The notes beneath the pieces are model-generated. The model was not told where the DNA came from. It did no database searches and saw only the letters and a program-made list of their open reading frames with translations. From Liquidambar formosana (taxonomy: Eukaryota; Streptophyta; Magnoliopsida; Saxifragales; Altingiaceae): DNA of 64,000 nucleotides. The stretch spans positions 39,498,587-39,562,586 of the forward strand of contig CM077826.1 in the NCBI GenBank assembly GCA_039720395.1, in the 5' to 3' direction. The position numbers were made by a program, and so were the translations under genes. Of the stretch, positions 36,529-46,458 are shown piece by piece (position 1 is the first letter of the stretch; each line of letters opens with the position of its first letter).

Positions 36529-36968
36529 GTTGTTAGAGTTGGGCCACTTTAAAGTTTAAAGTTGAAAACAACCTCTCTCTCTCTCTTTTTTTTTTTTTTT
36601 CTTTTGGTGGGGAGTTGAACTTGGAGTTGGTTTTTTGGTTGAAATGAACGATGGGCATTATTGATGATGTATTGATGTCCATCTTTCATTTTTATTATAT
36701 CATAGATGACTAGATGGTTATTTTGTAATGTTGATGTCATTTTGTAATTTGTAATGATGGACATGGTTGATGATAATGGAGTATAGATGTGTAACACGTG
36801 TTATTTGGTCATTTTTTTTGCATATTAATTGACTTCATATATGCTTTAAACCTTTTTTTTTTTTTTTTTTTTTAATGTTTATTATTGATGTTTTAGACTA
36901 AATATAAATATTAAAATATTTATTTATTAACGTATCTCCACCGTATCGTATCCTACATTTTTTTAGAA
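36529..36968. other. 3' region of the hAT element, non-coding
   Basis: CT- and T-rich runs (36571-36600, 36849-36873) and GATGATG phrases between the transposase end and the right subterminal repeats. No gene. Confidence 0.6.
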
Positions 36969-37041
36969 ATGCCGAATCGGTATATCCGTATCGTATCGAA
37001 TCCCGTATCTGTATCCGTATCCGTGCTTCTTAGGCTGCAAA

Positions 37042-37271
37042 TCTCATGGATGTTTTTGGGATCAGATCATTCTACTATCGTTTTAATCTTCTATGGATCA
37101 ATAGATACTCCTTTAGATAAAACTATTAACCTTAAGAAATTCACACTATTAGTGAAAAAGGAACATTTCTTAAGGTTAACATACAAACTTGCTTTTCGAA
37201 GAGCATTACAGACTTGTGTAAGGTGGTTCAAATGTTGCTCCTTAGATTAATTGTAAATGAGGATGTCATCA
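37042..37271 (-). pseudogene. Ty3/gypsy reverse transcriptase palm fragment (segment 1)
   Basis: Minus-strand frame: FDDILIYN (the (Y/F)xDD catalytic box), then ASLYVNLKKCSFFTNSVNFL and SKGVSIDP, ending NIHEICS, where the hAT element inserted. The frame resumes at 32673 with CSLHGLATLYH. Internal stops make it non-functional. Sequence further upstream on the minus strand (toward 37330) is too decayed to read. Confidence 0.85.
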
Positions 37272-37362
37272 AATTACACAACTAAAAATTTACACATGAA
37301 ATATCATGTCGTTATATAATTCTCTGTGATCCCAATTGCATTTTTTTAGTATTTTGTTGACA

Positions 37363-38022
37363 TTGAAGTGATTGAAGGCTTTTCATTTATGAAGCCACAC
37401 ATGGAAATGAAAGTTGTCAAGATTTTCATTCAAGGTTTTCTTCTAGTCATTGTGTTGAAGATATTCTTAGCTCTTCTTCCCAAAATTCTGATGATCATGC
37501 CCAAAATATAAGGCTTCTCATCATTTTCATCTTTAGAAAGCAAATCCGGCGAGAAGTTTCTTCTGTTCATACTTGCCATTTTCATTCTTGGGTTCATTAA
37601 TGTTGCGGTAGACGCATTGCAACAATTGCATAATTCCGATAATTGGTCCCCAACAAAGATTTCACAGTTTGTTGGCATGTCCAAATTTAAAAATGCAACT
37701 TTCTTTATTACTTACATAATGGTTAATGATTAGGTTCGAATTGCTGTAGAGGTCCCTAAATTGGATCCATTAATTATGTTCGACCTAAAGTTGCATTTCT
37801 GGGTATGATAGACTGACATAAGGAGGAGTAGGCAATGGATCCCAGTTGCTTAGACTTTTCTTTATTTGAACATCAGATATAATTTTATTTCTTTATAGGA
37901 CTTATGTATTTATGTTCTTCCTCCTTTCATTTTGGTCTTCTTTGTTTTTGCATATGGTTTTCCGTCGTAAGATTATTAATTTGTAGAACCAAAAATATGA
38001 GAGTGTGGCAGTATTCTGGCTA
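37363..38022 (+). pseudogene. OSCA/CSC1-like channel fragment, left arm of an inverted duplication
   Basis: Plus-strand frames spell parts of the DUF221/RSN1_7TM region of plant OSCA (CSC1-like) mechanosensitive cation channels: KILMIMPKI, NWSPTKISQFVGMSKFKNAT, FFITYIMVN, and later CFCIWF-type membrane wording. Stops and indels occur throughout. The same region is present on the opposite strand at 38072-38751, so the two form long hairpin arms. No start or full-length gene; OSCA proteins are normally 700-800 residues. Confidence 0.75.
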
Positions 38023-38071
38023 GATCTGCATCGGCGTTTAATTAACACCATTGCATATTGCACATATGGCC
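38023..38071. other. Loop of the OSCA inverted duplication
   Basis: About 47 bp between TATTCTGGC (ending near 38022) and GGCCAGAATATTGCC (from about 38069). The loop holds different OSCA-like wording on each strand, so the two arms derive from non-identical copies or a deletion-bearing fold-back. Confidence 0.55.
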
Positions 38072-38751
38072 AGAATATTGCCCCTCTGTCATACTTTTGG
38101 TTGTATTAATTGATAATTTGACGACGAAAAGCCATGTATGCAAAAGCAAAGAAAACCATGAAAGGAAGAAGAAAATATACAAGTCCCATCAAGGAATAAA
38201 ATTGCATTTGTGGTTCAAATGACAAAAATTCCAAGCAATGGGATCCATTGTCTGCTCCTTATCTTGGACTATCACAGCCAGAAATGCATCTTTTAGACGG
38301 AACATAACCAATGGATTCATCTCTGCAGCAATTCTAACCCAACCATCAACCATTATGTAAGTGATGAAAAAAGTTGCATTTTTTAATATGGACATGCCAA
38401 CAAAGAGTGGAATCTCTGTTGGGGACCAATTAACAGAATTACGTAGCTGTTGCAATGTGTCTATTACGACATTATTGATCCCAGGAATGACAAGTATAAA
38501 TAGATGAAACTTCCCAACGGATCTCCTTTCTAAAGAAGAGAGTGATAAGATCCTTCTATTTTGGACATGGTCATTAAAATTTTGGGAAGAGGAGCTAAGA
38601 TAAGCTTCAATAGAATGGTTAGAAGAAAACATTGAACAAAAGGCTTGACAACTTCTAGTTTCTCGTGTGGGTTCATAAATGAAAAGCCTTCAATCACTTC
38701 AACGGAGATTGAACAAATGCGAGGATCGCAAAGAATAATACAATGACACAT
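38072..38751 (-). pseudogene. OSCA/CSC1-like channel fragment, right arm of the inverted duplication
   Basis: Minus-strand frames are less damaged than the left arm: EKLEVVKPFVQCFLL, KILMTMSKIEG, LSSLERRSVGKFHLFIL, NWSPTEIPLFVGMSILKNAT, FFITYIMVDGW and RIAAEMNPLVMF. These follow the order of the OSCA membrane core. A 147-codon open stretch spans 38189-38632. Upstream on the minus strand it abuts PDS5-like wording, giving a chimeric arrangement. There is no start, and both ends of the channel are missing. Confidence 0.8.
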
Positions 38752-38756
38752 AATTA

Positions 38757-38952
38757 GGAGCTATCAGTGCATTCATTGAAGGCCAAAGTGCATCTTACAT
38801 TAATTGAGATGGGAATGACCTTACTTTTAATAAGTTAAATACAAGCTTACCAAGTCGATAGAAAATCTCACCAACATAATATGGAGGAAATATAAGTTTT
38901 CTTCCAACATCTATAAGCCGCTTTTCAAGCAATTGTTCAGAAGATATCATCT
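38757..38952 (-). pseudogene. PDS5-like cohesin-cofactor fragment
   Basis: Minus-strand frame beginning MISSEQLLEKRLIDVGRKL, then FPPYYVGEIFYRLGKL, and after a TAA stop ALWPSMNALIAP. The layout resembles the N-terminus of plant PDS5 sister-chromatid cohesion proteins (LxxxGxxLxxPPxSVDELLxLL..., DALxPSxxALIA). It is followed directly, in the same sense, by the OSCA fragment. Two unrelated gene pieces fused on one strand suggest capture by a transposon. The identification is by resemblance only. Confidence 0.5.
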
Positions 38953-39857
38953 TTCTTTCCTTTTCTCTCTCTCTTCTTTTTTTTTTTCACTATTTTTTTT
39001 TCACTTTTTATTTATTTATTTATTTATATATCAAACACAATAGAAATAATTGATGCAATAAATAATTTAAATCAACTAGAGAGTAACTAGGATTAGAATA
39101 ACCTAGATCGAGTGGAGGATAACGCTATCCATGATTTTGACTCAGCTAGGATAGCCTATCCTTGGTTGGAATAGCCTGAATTGGTTTGAGGATAATCCTG
39201 TCCGGAATTGGAATATGATATTTCTGGATTGGAATATCCTGGATTGGGAATAGCATGATTCACGGTTAGGATAACCCTATTTGTAATCTTATTCTCTGTT
39301 GGGATAGGTTACTCCTGTAACCAAACAAGCCAAATTTTCTAAACCCATATAACAAAAGGGGCTTCTGGAAGTGTCGACATGAGTGAGATTGTGAGAGTGG
39401 GATAAATCAGGTGTGGGGTCCTCAAAGGCAGGTCAACGCTGGCAAGGGGTTTCATTGGAAAAGAGTCACCGACAGGGGGAAAACTTTGACGGCAAGAGTC
39501 GCTGGCCGGGGGTTTCGACGGCGAAGATTCGCCGGAAAAATCCAATGGTAGGGAGGGGATCAATGATGGCAAGGCAGAAGCTCGGCGGTGAGATCTAATG
39601 GTTGGGAGAGACTGGCGGTGAAATCTTATAGTGGTAATTTGATAGCTGAGGGTTCAACTAATGTAGCGGTGTGATGGGTGGCAGAGGCTTGGCGTCTCGA
39701 GGTGCGACTGGTGGAAGGGGCTGATAGCTTCTCGATGGCAATGTTTGTAGCTTGTGAGGCGAGATGTCGCGAAGGCTTGAGGGGTGGCATGGTAGAAGAT
39801 GTTCGGATTTGAGCGGTCGGTGATGGTTGATGGGTCTAACTGATTGCCTTCTTCCCT
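38953..39857. other. No gene seen; repeated GGAATATCCTGGATTG wording and T-rich runs
   Basis: 39100-39300 carries degenerate repeats of GGAATA.CCTGGATTGG, ending at a MITE-like CCTGTAACCAAACAAGCC terminus (39315-39332) whose partner was not found. 39390-39760 is GC-richer with AAGATTCGCCGG and GGCAAG phrases but no supported protein. Confidence 0.4.
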
Positions 39858-39858
39858 T

Positions 39859-39913
<55 letters not shown>
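39858..39913. repeat. Poly-T tract, about 55 bases
   Basis: An uninterrupted T run, which could be the reversed poly-A tail of a retroposed sequence or slippage. No retroposon body was recognised on its left. Confidence 0.9.
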
Positions 39914-40477
39914 CAACCTGTTGAGGTGAACGACTAGGTTAGTGTTTGATGGGGAGTTTGGTAGAGAAAGACGATGATGGGGGTCAGTTTTGCCATGGTG
40001 AAGGTGGCTGTGCATTGTAGGTTTGACTACAACGGGCTATGATGGATGAAGATTGGCTTGGCAAGGATGCGATTTTGACTGATGGTGTTGGGTTGTAATT
40101 GGGCTGATTGCGGTGGGCTTTGCAATGCTTTTTGGCTTGGATCTAGCGAATCCAAGGTGATGGTGCTTCGGTGCTTGAAGCGATGGAGATGGCAGGATGC
40201 AACTAAAAATAAGAGATTTGCTTGTGCGATATGCGGAATCGGAGTTTGATCTGATACCAAAACATGTCGTATGCATGATCTTCTTCAAGACCTTGCATTG
40301 TTGAAAGCAAAGATGGCTAATTTCTTTCATATTGGTGATAACATAGAATCTACATGGACAGCTACAGTTAAAATCCGTTGGCATGCTGCACCTTCCATGG
40401 CAATCGACTGCAGAGAGCCGCAGCCCATACTGGGTCCGATCCCATACTCGACATGGTGGCTAACTCTGATACTAAAT
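39914..40477. other. No intact gene; minus-strand interior of the small LTR element at its right edge
   Basis: The complement of 40463-40474 reads TTAGTATCAGAGTT, a one-change initiator-tRNA-Met primer-binding site next to the LTR at 40478-40585. A second such complement (CTGATACCA) occurs near 40250. The rest has no recognisable coding sequence. Confidence 0.4.
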
Positions 40478-40585
40478 GATACAAATCCCTAGGTAGAACT
40501 CACTCCTGAAAACCGGTTTGCAAGGGGAGGGTGCCCAAGAGCAAATATATATACTTAACCGATGTGGGACATTAGGATCGTAACA
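40478..40585 (-). repeat. Short LTR of a TRIM-like retrotransposon relic
   Basis: On the minus strand TGTTACGATCCTAATGTCCC opens a 108-bp unit ending GGGATTTGTATCA, immediately followed by a degenerate primer-binding site. The CCCACATCGGTTAAGTATAT wording with a TATA-like core is typical of very short plant LTRs. The second LTR was not found, so the relic is partial. Confidence 0.6.
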
Positions 40586-40589
40586 ATTT

Positions 40590-41148
40590 GCATATTACTG
40601 TTTCTGATCACTCAATTTGGAAACTTCAACAGTTGTAGCATCTGTTAATGAATGGGAAAAAGGATAGTAAAATCATGCATCTGTCAGTAAGTCACCACAA
40701 CAGCTCTTTCAGTCTAGAAAACCTCCGAGTGCTTTGTGGGCTATTTATAGATGCAGAAACCCCAGTAAAAGGTGGGCTGGATAATTCTGTGAATCTTAAG
40801 GAGTTGAAGGTTTCTGGTGATTTAGCTTCACAAGGAGAATCTTTGTTCAACTGGTTTGTCAAATTGGATAGACTTGAAGTCTTGAAACAGGAGGCGTCAG
40901 CTGGGGAAGGGAAAAGCTGACCAACAATGATGCGATTCTCAAATAACAAGCGTCTTTCTAAGCTGTATCTGGATGGAAGATTCCCGGACAAGCCTTTAGA
41001 TCTCCATGAATTTCCACCATATCTCACTATGCTCCACTTGACTAGCGGTAGACTGGAGAAAGATACCTTCCCAACACTAGAGAAGCATGGGGCCTGAGAA
41101 CTAGCTACCTCATAAATGCCCAAGTTGCATGGCATGAACTAATATCTC
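40590..41148 (+). pseudogene. NLR disease-resistance gene fragment (leucine-rich repeats)
   Basis: The frame from 40648 reads leucine-rich wording: FSLENLRVLCGLFID, LDNSVNLKELKVSGD, LFNWFVKLDRLEVLK. After an in-frame TGA at 40918 the same frame goes on with RLSKLYLDGRFPDKPLDLHE, FPPYLTMLHLTSGRLEKD and FPTLEKHG. This order and wording match the C-terminal LRR part of RPP13/RPP8-type CC-NB-ARC-LRR proteins, which act in cytosolic pathogen sensing. No NB-ARC motif is present in the window, and there are further stops at 41096 and 41111. It begins next to the TRIM-like LTR, which may have cut the gene. Confidence 0.75.
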
Positions 41149-41428
41149 AAAGCCCAGTAGTCATCAGATTCAGCATTTGAGTTGATAACTCCAATTTTAT
41201 CTTAGAGCATAGAATATAGCTTCTGGAAGTATTATTTTTACTTACCCCATGTCAGAATTTTAAGATAGGGAATGGGTGTATAAATTAATGGAAAATAAGT
41301 TTCCTAGTCCTTCTATGCCTGCAGTCCGTGACGTACCTTTATTTATGATATTTTTCTCCCCCACTTGGACAAAAGAGTTGTAATACTTGTGATGTGACCT
41401 CCGAATTTTTCTTTCCCTGATAATTCAG
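41149..41428 (+). other. Probable intron or spacer upstream of the FLU-like exon
   Basis: AT-rich, ending in a pyrimidine tract and TAATTCAG, a good 3' splice site at 41427-41428. Consistent with residual intron sequence of the FLU-like gene. Confidence 0.4.
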
Positions 41429-42624
41429 TGTGTGCTACAGGGTTGTTTGCACGAAAGAGAGGGGACTTGGAACGATTGAATGAACAGCTGTGCCAGATCA
41501 ATACAGCTCTAAGAAGGCTAGCTAAGATTGAGTCCTATGCCCCCAGTTTGAGTTATGCTTCTGTTGGTAGTAGAATACTAGAGAAGGAAGCAATTGTTGA
41601 TACATGAGTGCATGAGTTAATTTCTCATTTAAAATTTGAGAAGAATTTTCTGAGGAATCAAGATCTGGAGAAGGCATTCGTGGAGTTTGAGAAGGCTCTT
41701 GAGCTAGCTCAAAATCTAAAGGATCCTATTGAGGAGGAGGCTGCAAGAGGATTACGTTTATGTTCTTTCCCTATGTCCACGATTTGCGTCTTGTCTATGT
41801 TAGTCAGCGTGGTTTTTACAAAATTAATCACCAAATCAAGTAGTCAGTGATGTTTTTAGAAAATCAAGCAATTAATAAAAAACGAGGATATGCTTTAGTA
41901 TGCAATTTTCAAAAGCGCCTGGATCCTTGGTCTTAATGGAAGTTGTAAAATGTAGGCTCATTTCAACTGTGCAAGTGTTGTACTTCATTGAGATTTGCCC
42001 ATATTTCAAGCAAAAAAACTAGTATAATCTTTTATGCATTGAGGGAGCAGCAGTGACCCATGGTTTGACTTGTAAGTTGATTATAATGCAAAACTCTGAG
42101 CATGGCTTGTCGGATCTGTCAACATTCAGTCTGTTTTGATTCCTCTCTGTTGAGAGCAAAGTATTCGATCAAAGCATGAGATTCAAATCTCTTCATATTG
42201 GATCTATATAAATTTTTGTGAGCCTATTCTTTTCTTCCACCCATTCAACTTGAGCTAAATAACCACTTTAAGTAGGCACTCTCAATGGTCTGCTGGATTT
42301 CCCATTTGCTTTTGCTTCTAATCTCAAAAATCATGCTGGCTTGGAGGATTTTCATATCTTGCTAGGAATTTCTCTGTGATGGTTTTTAATCATGTTTTAG
42401 ATCACTTACTTTAATCATAATATGAATTCTGCGAAGTTGACTCGCTGCAAAGGCAGGGTAAGTATGGGGACTCCATTAAATACCATTCAATGGTCCTGGA
42501 AATATCTGAGCAAGGAAATGACGACTTTGGCTTGACGATCCCTGATTTTTATACTGAGCTTGACAATCTTGAGCGAGCAAGGAAGTTGTATGACAATTAT
42601 ATTTCAAGATTGGAAACAAACTAA
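41429..42624 (+). pseudogene. FLU: FLU (FLUORESCENT IN BLUE LIGHT) C-terminal fragment
   Basis: Exon 1 (41429 to about 41755) reads GLFARKRGDLERLNEQLCQI, then RLAKIESYAPSLSYA and the first TPR helix pair (LEKAFVEFEKALELAQNLKD). Exon 2 (about 42437-42624) reads SLQRQGKYGDSIKYHSMVLE, then DFYTELDNLERARKLYDNYI, ending RLETN plus TAA. This is the order of plant FLU, a chloroplast membrane TPR protein that binds glutamyl-tRNA reductase and represses tetrapyrrole synthesis in the dark. Lesions: an in-frame TGA at 41605-41607, and roughly six residues missing between the last two TPR helices (YGAIADC region). The transit peptide and membrane segment are absent from the window. Introns are kept, so this is a DNA-level fragment, not a processed copy. 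Confidence 0.8.
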
Positions 42625-43555
42625 TCTTTGTGGCGCGATACTTTCTCTTTACTAATAATGTAGTGAGGTTGCAATACAGTTGTTCATACATGGTTGGCTT
42701 GCAGATTCTGATCCTCTGTTGAAGTTATCCATTTCTGAGTATCGCTTGAATCACTTTTGGCTTCATCTTGTTGGTTTTCTCTCTGCAACTTCTGCGACCA
42801 TCCAGTGGTTGTCTGATAGAGTTTGTATTCTGCGTAACTGTGATAGCACGTCACAGTTACATATAAGTTTTTCTCACTATTGTAATGGACAATGCTGAAA
42901 TGGAAATACATAGGTCGGGGATTGATTGATCAATCTTCATATTCTGATTTGTTCAATGAAAAATGACCCATTGATGAAGATTGGGGATTGATTGATCGAG
43001 TTTCATAGGTTCATTCATGCTCCATAGACCCACAGCCAGTGTGCTTGAAACTATGATGGGATTTTCAAGGATAGCCTTCAGCCTGCCAGGCGAGATGGTA
43101 AACAGTTTCGATACTATACCCAGGTCATTTTTGTTCTCTTATTAGTAGAGCAGATATATAAAATTACACACCCTATCCAAAAGATGCGAACCTCATGGTT
43201 TCTGATGTTATCAATGCTTTGGGTTGGGATTTATTGCGTTTGCATTCCTCTACCCAGCAGATTTTGCGTACCATTAATCCCACCTGCATCCCCACTAACA
43301 TGTCAGCAATGTTGGGGAAGCCAATATGGAGATTACTAATTAAAAGCCACTCTAGTTCGCGGTAGCCTTACTTGAGACTGGGACTAGTCGGGTCTTTAAA
43401 ACCTTAATTTGGTTGGTTTAAGGAGGACAAAATTCTCTCAAATGAAACCCCAACTGATAACCCGGACTGACTCACTCTCCTATGTGCCACTGTAGTATGC
43501 AGTACAAAACAAAAAAAAAAAAAAACACACAAAATTCCAACCGTGTAGAACCATG
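42625..43555. other. FLU-like 3' flank and unassigned sequence
   Basis: 42625-42910 is plausible former 3'-UTR sequence. 42905-43010 holds a small repeat, GGGGATTGATTGAT(C/A), twice. A poly-A run lies at 43508-43523. No gene seen. Confidence 0.4.
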
Positions 43556-43729
43556 GGTAAAATAGGAAAGGAATAAGCAAAACAAGCAAATCTAGTTATC
43601 TCAGGTGCAACTTTTCTAAGTCTAACTAGATTTGCCACATGCTAACTAGATTTGCTTAGCCTTTGCGATGACTTTTGATGATCCAGCAATAGCCTTTATC
43701 CAACAAGTCAGGGTGACTTGTCCTACATC
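43556..43729 (-). repeat. Truncated 3' LTR of the minus-strand gypsy element
   Basis: Matches 45357-45541 (GGAAAGGAATAAGCAAAA, then GATGATCCAGCAAT..CCAACAAGTCAGGGTGAC). Only about 174 of about 466 bp remain. Confidence 0.75.
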
Positions 43730-44596
43730 AGTCCCTTACACTTGAGAGGAACTTGCCCTTGAGCTTGTTCCATGAGCCTGAACTCTTCCATGCCACATAA
43801 ACAAATATTTTGAATACTTCAAACGCATCATCCTTCTTTAAAATTCATGTTTCAAAATATTTTTGACTCAAACTATTCCCTCTATAGCCTTTGGTTGATT
43901 GATGAGGTTGATCAAACAAGGACTTATAATAAAATTGTATTGCTCCACTCCAATAAAATCAAAATTTGGGAAGTCGTAAATCCTTATTGTTAAGGTCCTC
44001 AAGTTCAAATTTCTTTTCATCCACAAGAACTTTGACCTCCATATTTTGTATGGCCTTAGCTTCCAGTATTCCACTATGAATTCTGCATCTGAATTGCTCG
44101 CGATTAGAATAGATTGCCCCTCCACTTGAGAATGTTGGCCTATGGTAATTGGCTCAACTACTATAGAACTTTGCTCTTCATGAACCACCAAATCAGCTTC
44201 TGGCTTTGGGTCTCTTGTGAAAAATTATTTTTAATATCTAAATCACAAGCACCCCTTGAATCAATGCATTCTCTACAGTCACAAATATATTCCTCCTGCT
44301 AATCATCATGATGTAGAGCTTCTTCTTTTGCAAGCTTAGGTTCTCTGCAAGCTATTGGTTGAGTATTCTTTTGATTTTCAAAATATTCATAATTCACATC
44401 AATTTTGCATTCCACATCTACAAGTTTCAAATATATATCTTTTTTCGGTTTTTAAATGTGAAATTTCTTAGTATAATCTCTCACACTATAATTACTACAC
44501 CCGTAATCTTAATCCATATCAAATTCTTTACAATCATAAAATGAAATTTAGATATTATCATTCTTCTCATTTTAGGCCATGAGCAAATAGGAGATT

Positions 44597-44850
44597 TACC
44601 TTGTTGAGTTCTCGAAAATTGCTATTGATCCCACCACTTTGTAGCACAAAGTCTAAGCTTGAACGTTGTAGCTTTCACCTTTTTCTCATCTGAAATCTCC
44701 ACAAAATCGAAAAATCTCTCCAAATCATACAGCCAATAATAGTTTTTTTTCGGAAATGCATTGAAATTAGGAATATCTTTAAATTCTTTAAATTTCTGAA
44801 CATGTCTACCAATAGGACGACCGTGAGCCCCATCGTCAGCGCAAACCCTA
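44597..44850 (-). pseudogene. Gypsy gag relic
   Basis: Minus-strand frame: FKDIPNFNAFPKKNYYWLYD, then LERFFDFVEISDEKKVKA, and KLRLCATKWWDQ before a TAG stop. This is the retrotransposon gag (pfam Retrotrans_gag type) pattern ending in a WW motif. Frames on both sides are broken. Confidence 0.75.
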
Positions 44851-45062
44851 TCGTCTTCACATAGCCTATTAGTCTTAATCGTTAACCTAGCAAGAGTTGC
44901 TTGTATTAATCTCCTACGATGCTTGCTGTCCTACATTCAAATTGTTGGGTCTCATGTTGAAAGGTTCTAAATTCACCTATTTTTAAAAACTCCTCAAGAT
45001 CACCGTCGTTAAGGATGTTGCAATCGTTGCATGCATTCACCATCTAACCAGGATGAAGCATG

Positions 45063-45074
45063 CTTTGATACCAA
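45063..45074 (-). other. Primer-binding site of the minus-strand gypsy element
   Basis: The complement reads TGGTATCAAAGC, one base from the initiator-tRNA-Met complement, one base inside the LTR end. Confidence 0.75.
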
Positions 45075-45075
45075 T

Positions 45076-45541
45076 TGACGTAGTAGAAAGCGTAATCAAG
45101 AAAAGGGCACCTCCTTCTTCTTAGAAATCACTCGAATCCATGAGCAATTGGGTAACACACTCGAATCCACGAGCACATAGAATAAAATCTCAGAAAAGAA
45201 GTTCTTTATTAATTAAAAGTCTAATTGCCCATAAGCTACAAGCCTATATTTATAAAGAACTAAAAGTTATGAAATAAGAAATCCTAGTTCTACTAGAACA
45301 AGTTAAACTAACTAGGAAAAGGAAATAACAAATTATACTATACCTAGGAAAACAATAAAATAGGAAAGGAATAAGCAAAATAAGCAAATAAGCAAATAAC
45401 TAGATTTAGATCTAGTTTTGCCTTCTCGGGTGCAAGTTTTCTAAGTCTAACTAGATTTGCCAAGCCTTTGCCATGACTTTTGATGATCCAGCAATTGCAA
45501 CAGCCTTCATCCAACAAGTCAGGGTGACTCGTCCTACGTCA
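45076..45541 (-). repeat. 5' LTR of the minus-strand gypsy element
   Basis: 466 bp with 8-bp perfect inverted ends TGACGTAG / CTACGTCA. A partial further copy lies at 52140-52473 as part of the A/B duplication. Confidence 0.8.
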
Positions 45542-45559
45542 GAAGGGGGGAGAAAGAGA

Positions 45560-45590
<31 letters not shown>

Positions 45591-46458
45591 TTGTTTTGAA
45601 ACTGATGTTGGTTATGCCTCCTACCAACAATTTTACAACCTAAATGATTTTGAAAAGTTACAACATCTCTCAAGTAGTGGGATCAGATGAGGGATAGGTA
45701 TCAACCCAGCAAATATTCAAGTTGCTAATTGTAAGATGCTAAATTTAAATGACAATAAATGTTATTCCAAGATTTATGCAGGAAGGGATATCAATAAAAA
45801 CTGGAACATTGAAAAGAAATTTATGGGCAATACTGATATATGTTCAAATAATGAATATGAGACAAAACTCATTTTTGTAATTAACTCTATAATGCCCCCA
45901 ACCACTTAGAAGAGATAATTGAGTCACAAAATGGGTCTTGGTGACAATAGAATTTGTGAACTGAATCAATTCTCAAAAATTTTGTATTAAACATCTCACA
46001 CCTTCGGTACAAAGATTTTTTAAAATCTTCTCCTAGGTATTTAGAGAAAGATTTCCTCAAACCAAAATTTAAAAATTGAGAACACATTAATAATAATAAT
46101 AATAATAAAAACAGAAAAAACAGAAACTACATGGCTACATGGCGAGTATGGAAACAAAGCCTACATGCTACACAATCAATTAGTAACATGCCACTATTTG
46201 ATGTGCACTAATAATGCTATCAATAATTGAAATTTAATTAATTAGCATGATATGTTGAATTCTTAAATAAATGAGATTTTGAGTAAATTCAAGTAGTGCT
46301 ACTAGTTTGTCTCCCACTATAAGGCACAGTGTAAAGCAGAAAAGACTCTTCCCCAACATCAGTTCCCCATACACCCCATTACCAACATAGCTTAAACGAA
46401 TCAATGTCACTCATCAAAGTCTCAAAACCCTGATCACAACATAAAGTCATACTAAAAT
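45210..46458. repeat. Direct duplication, copy A (LTR part plus flank)
   Basis: Matches 52140-53417 over its whole length with few differences, including the G-run (45562-45590 here, 52506-52522 there) and the AATAATAAT run near 46090. It ends ACTAAAAT exactly where the copia-like LTR 46459-47267 begins. The translation of the flank (45600-46440) fits no family I know. Confidence 0.9.

Larger units (their letters stand above)
32682..37033 (+). mobile_element. hAT transposon with decayed transposase, 4352 bp
   Basis: Termini CTAGGAAGCACGGATAC and (reverse complement of right end) CTAAGAAGCACGGATAC are inverted copies. GCTGCAAA is duplicated exactly at 32674-32681 and 37034-37041, the 8 bp typical of hAT. 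About 170 bp at the left and 110 bp at the right carry many GGATACG / CGTATCC units, the likely transposase-binding subterminal repeats. The interior encodes a BED-finger / DUF659 / hAT-dimerisation transposase with several lesions. It interrupts the gypsy RT exactly between the phrases EICSL and CSLHGL. A Stowaway MITE lies in the transposase intron. Confidence 0.93.
43556..45541 (-). mobile_element. Degenerate minus-strand Ty3/gypsy element
   Basis: In minus-strand sense: the 5' LTR 45541 to 45076 (TGACGTAG..CTACGTCA), the primer-binding site 45074-45063 (TGGTATCAAAGC), a broken gag, a shortened interior, a purine-rich tract (43741-43730, AAGTGTAAGGGAC) and a truncated 3' LTR 43729 to 43556 starting TGATGTAGGAC. 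Most of pol is deleted. The left end is cut near a poly-A run, so no target duplication can be read. Confidence 0.75.

Noticed and set aside
40250..40262. Second CTGATACCA primer-site complement
   Set aside because: No LTR could be defined next to it; likely a chance or decayed remnant.
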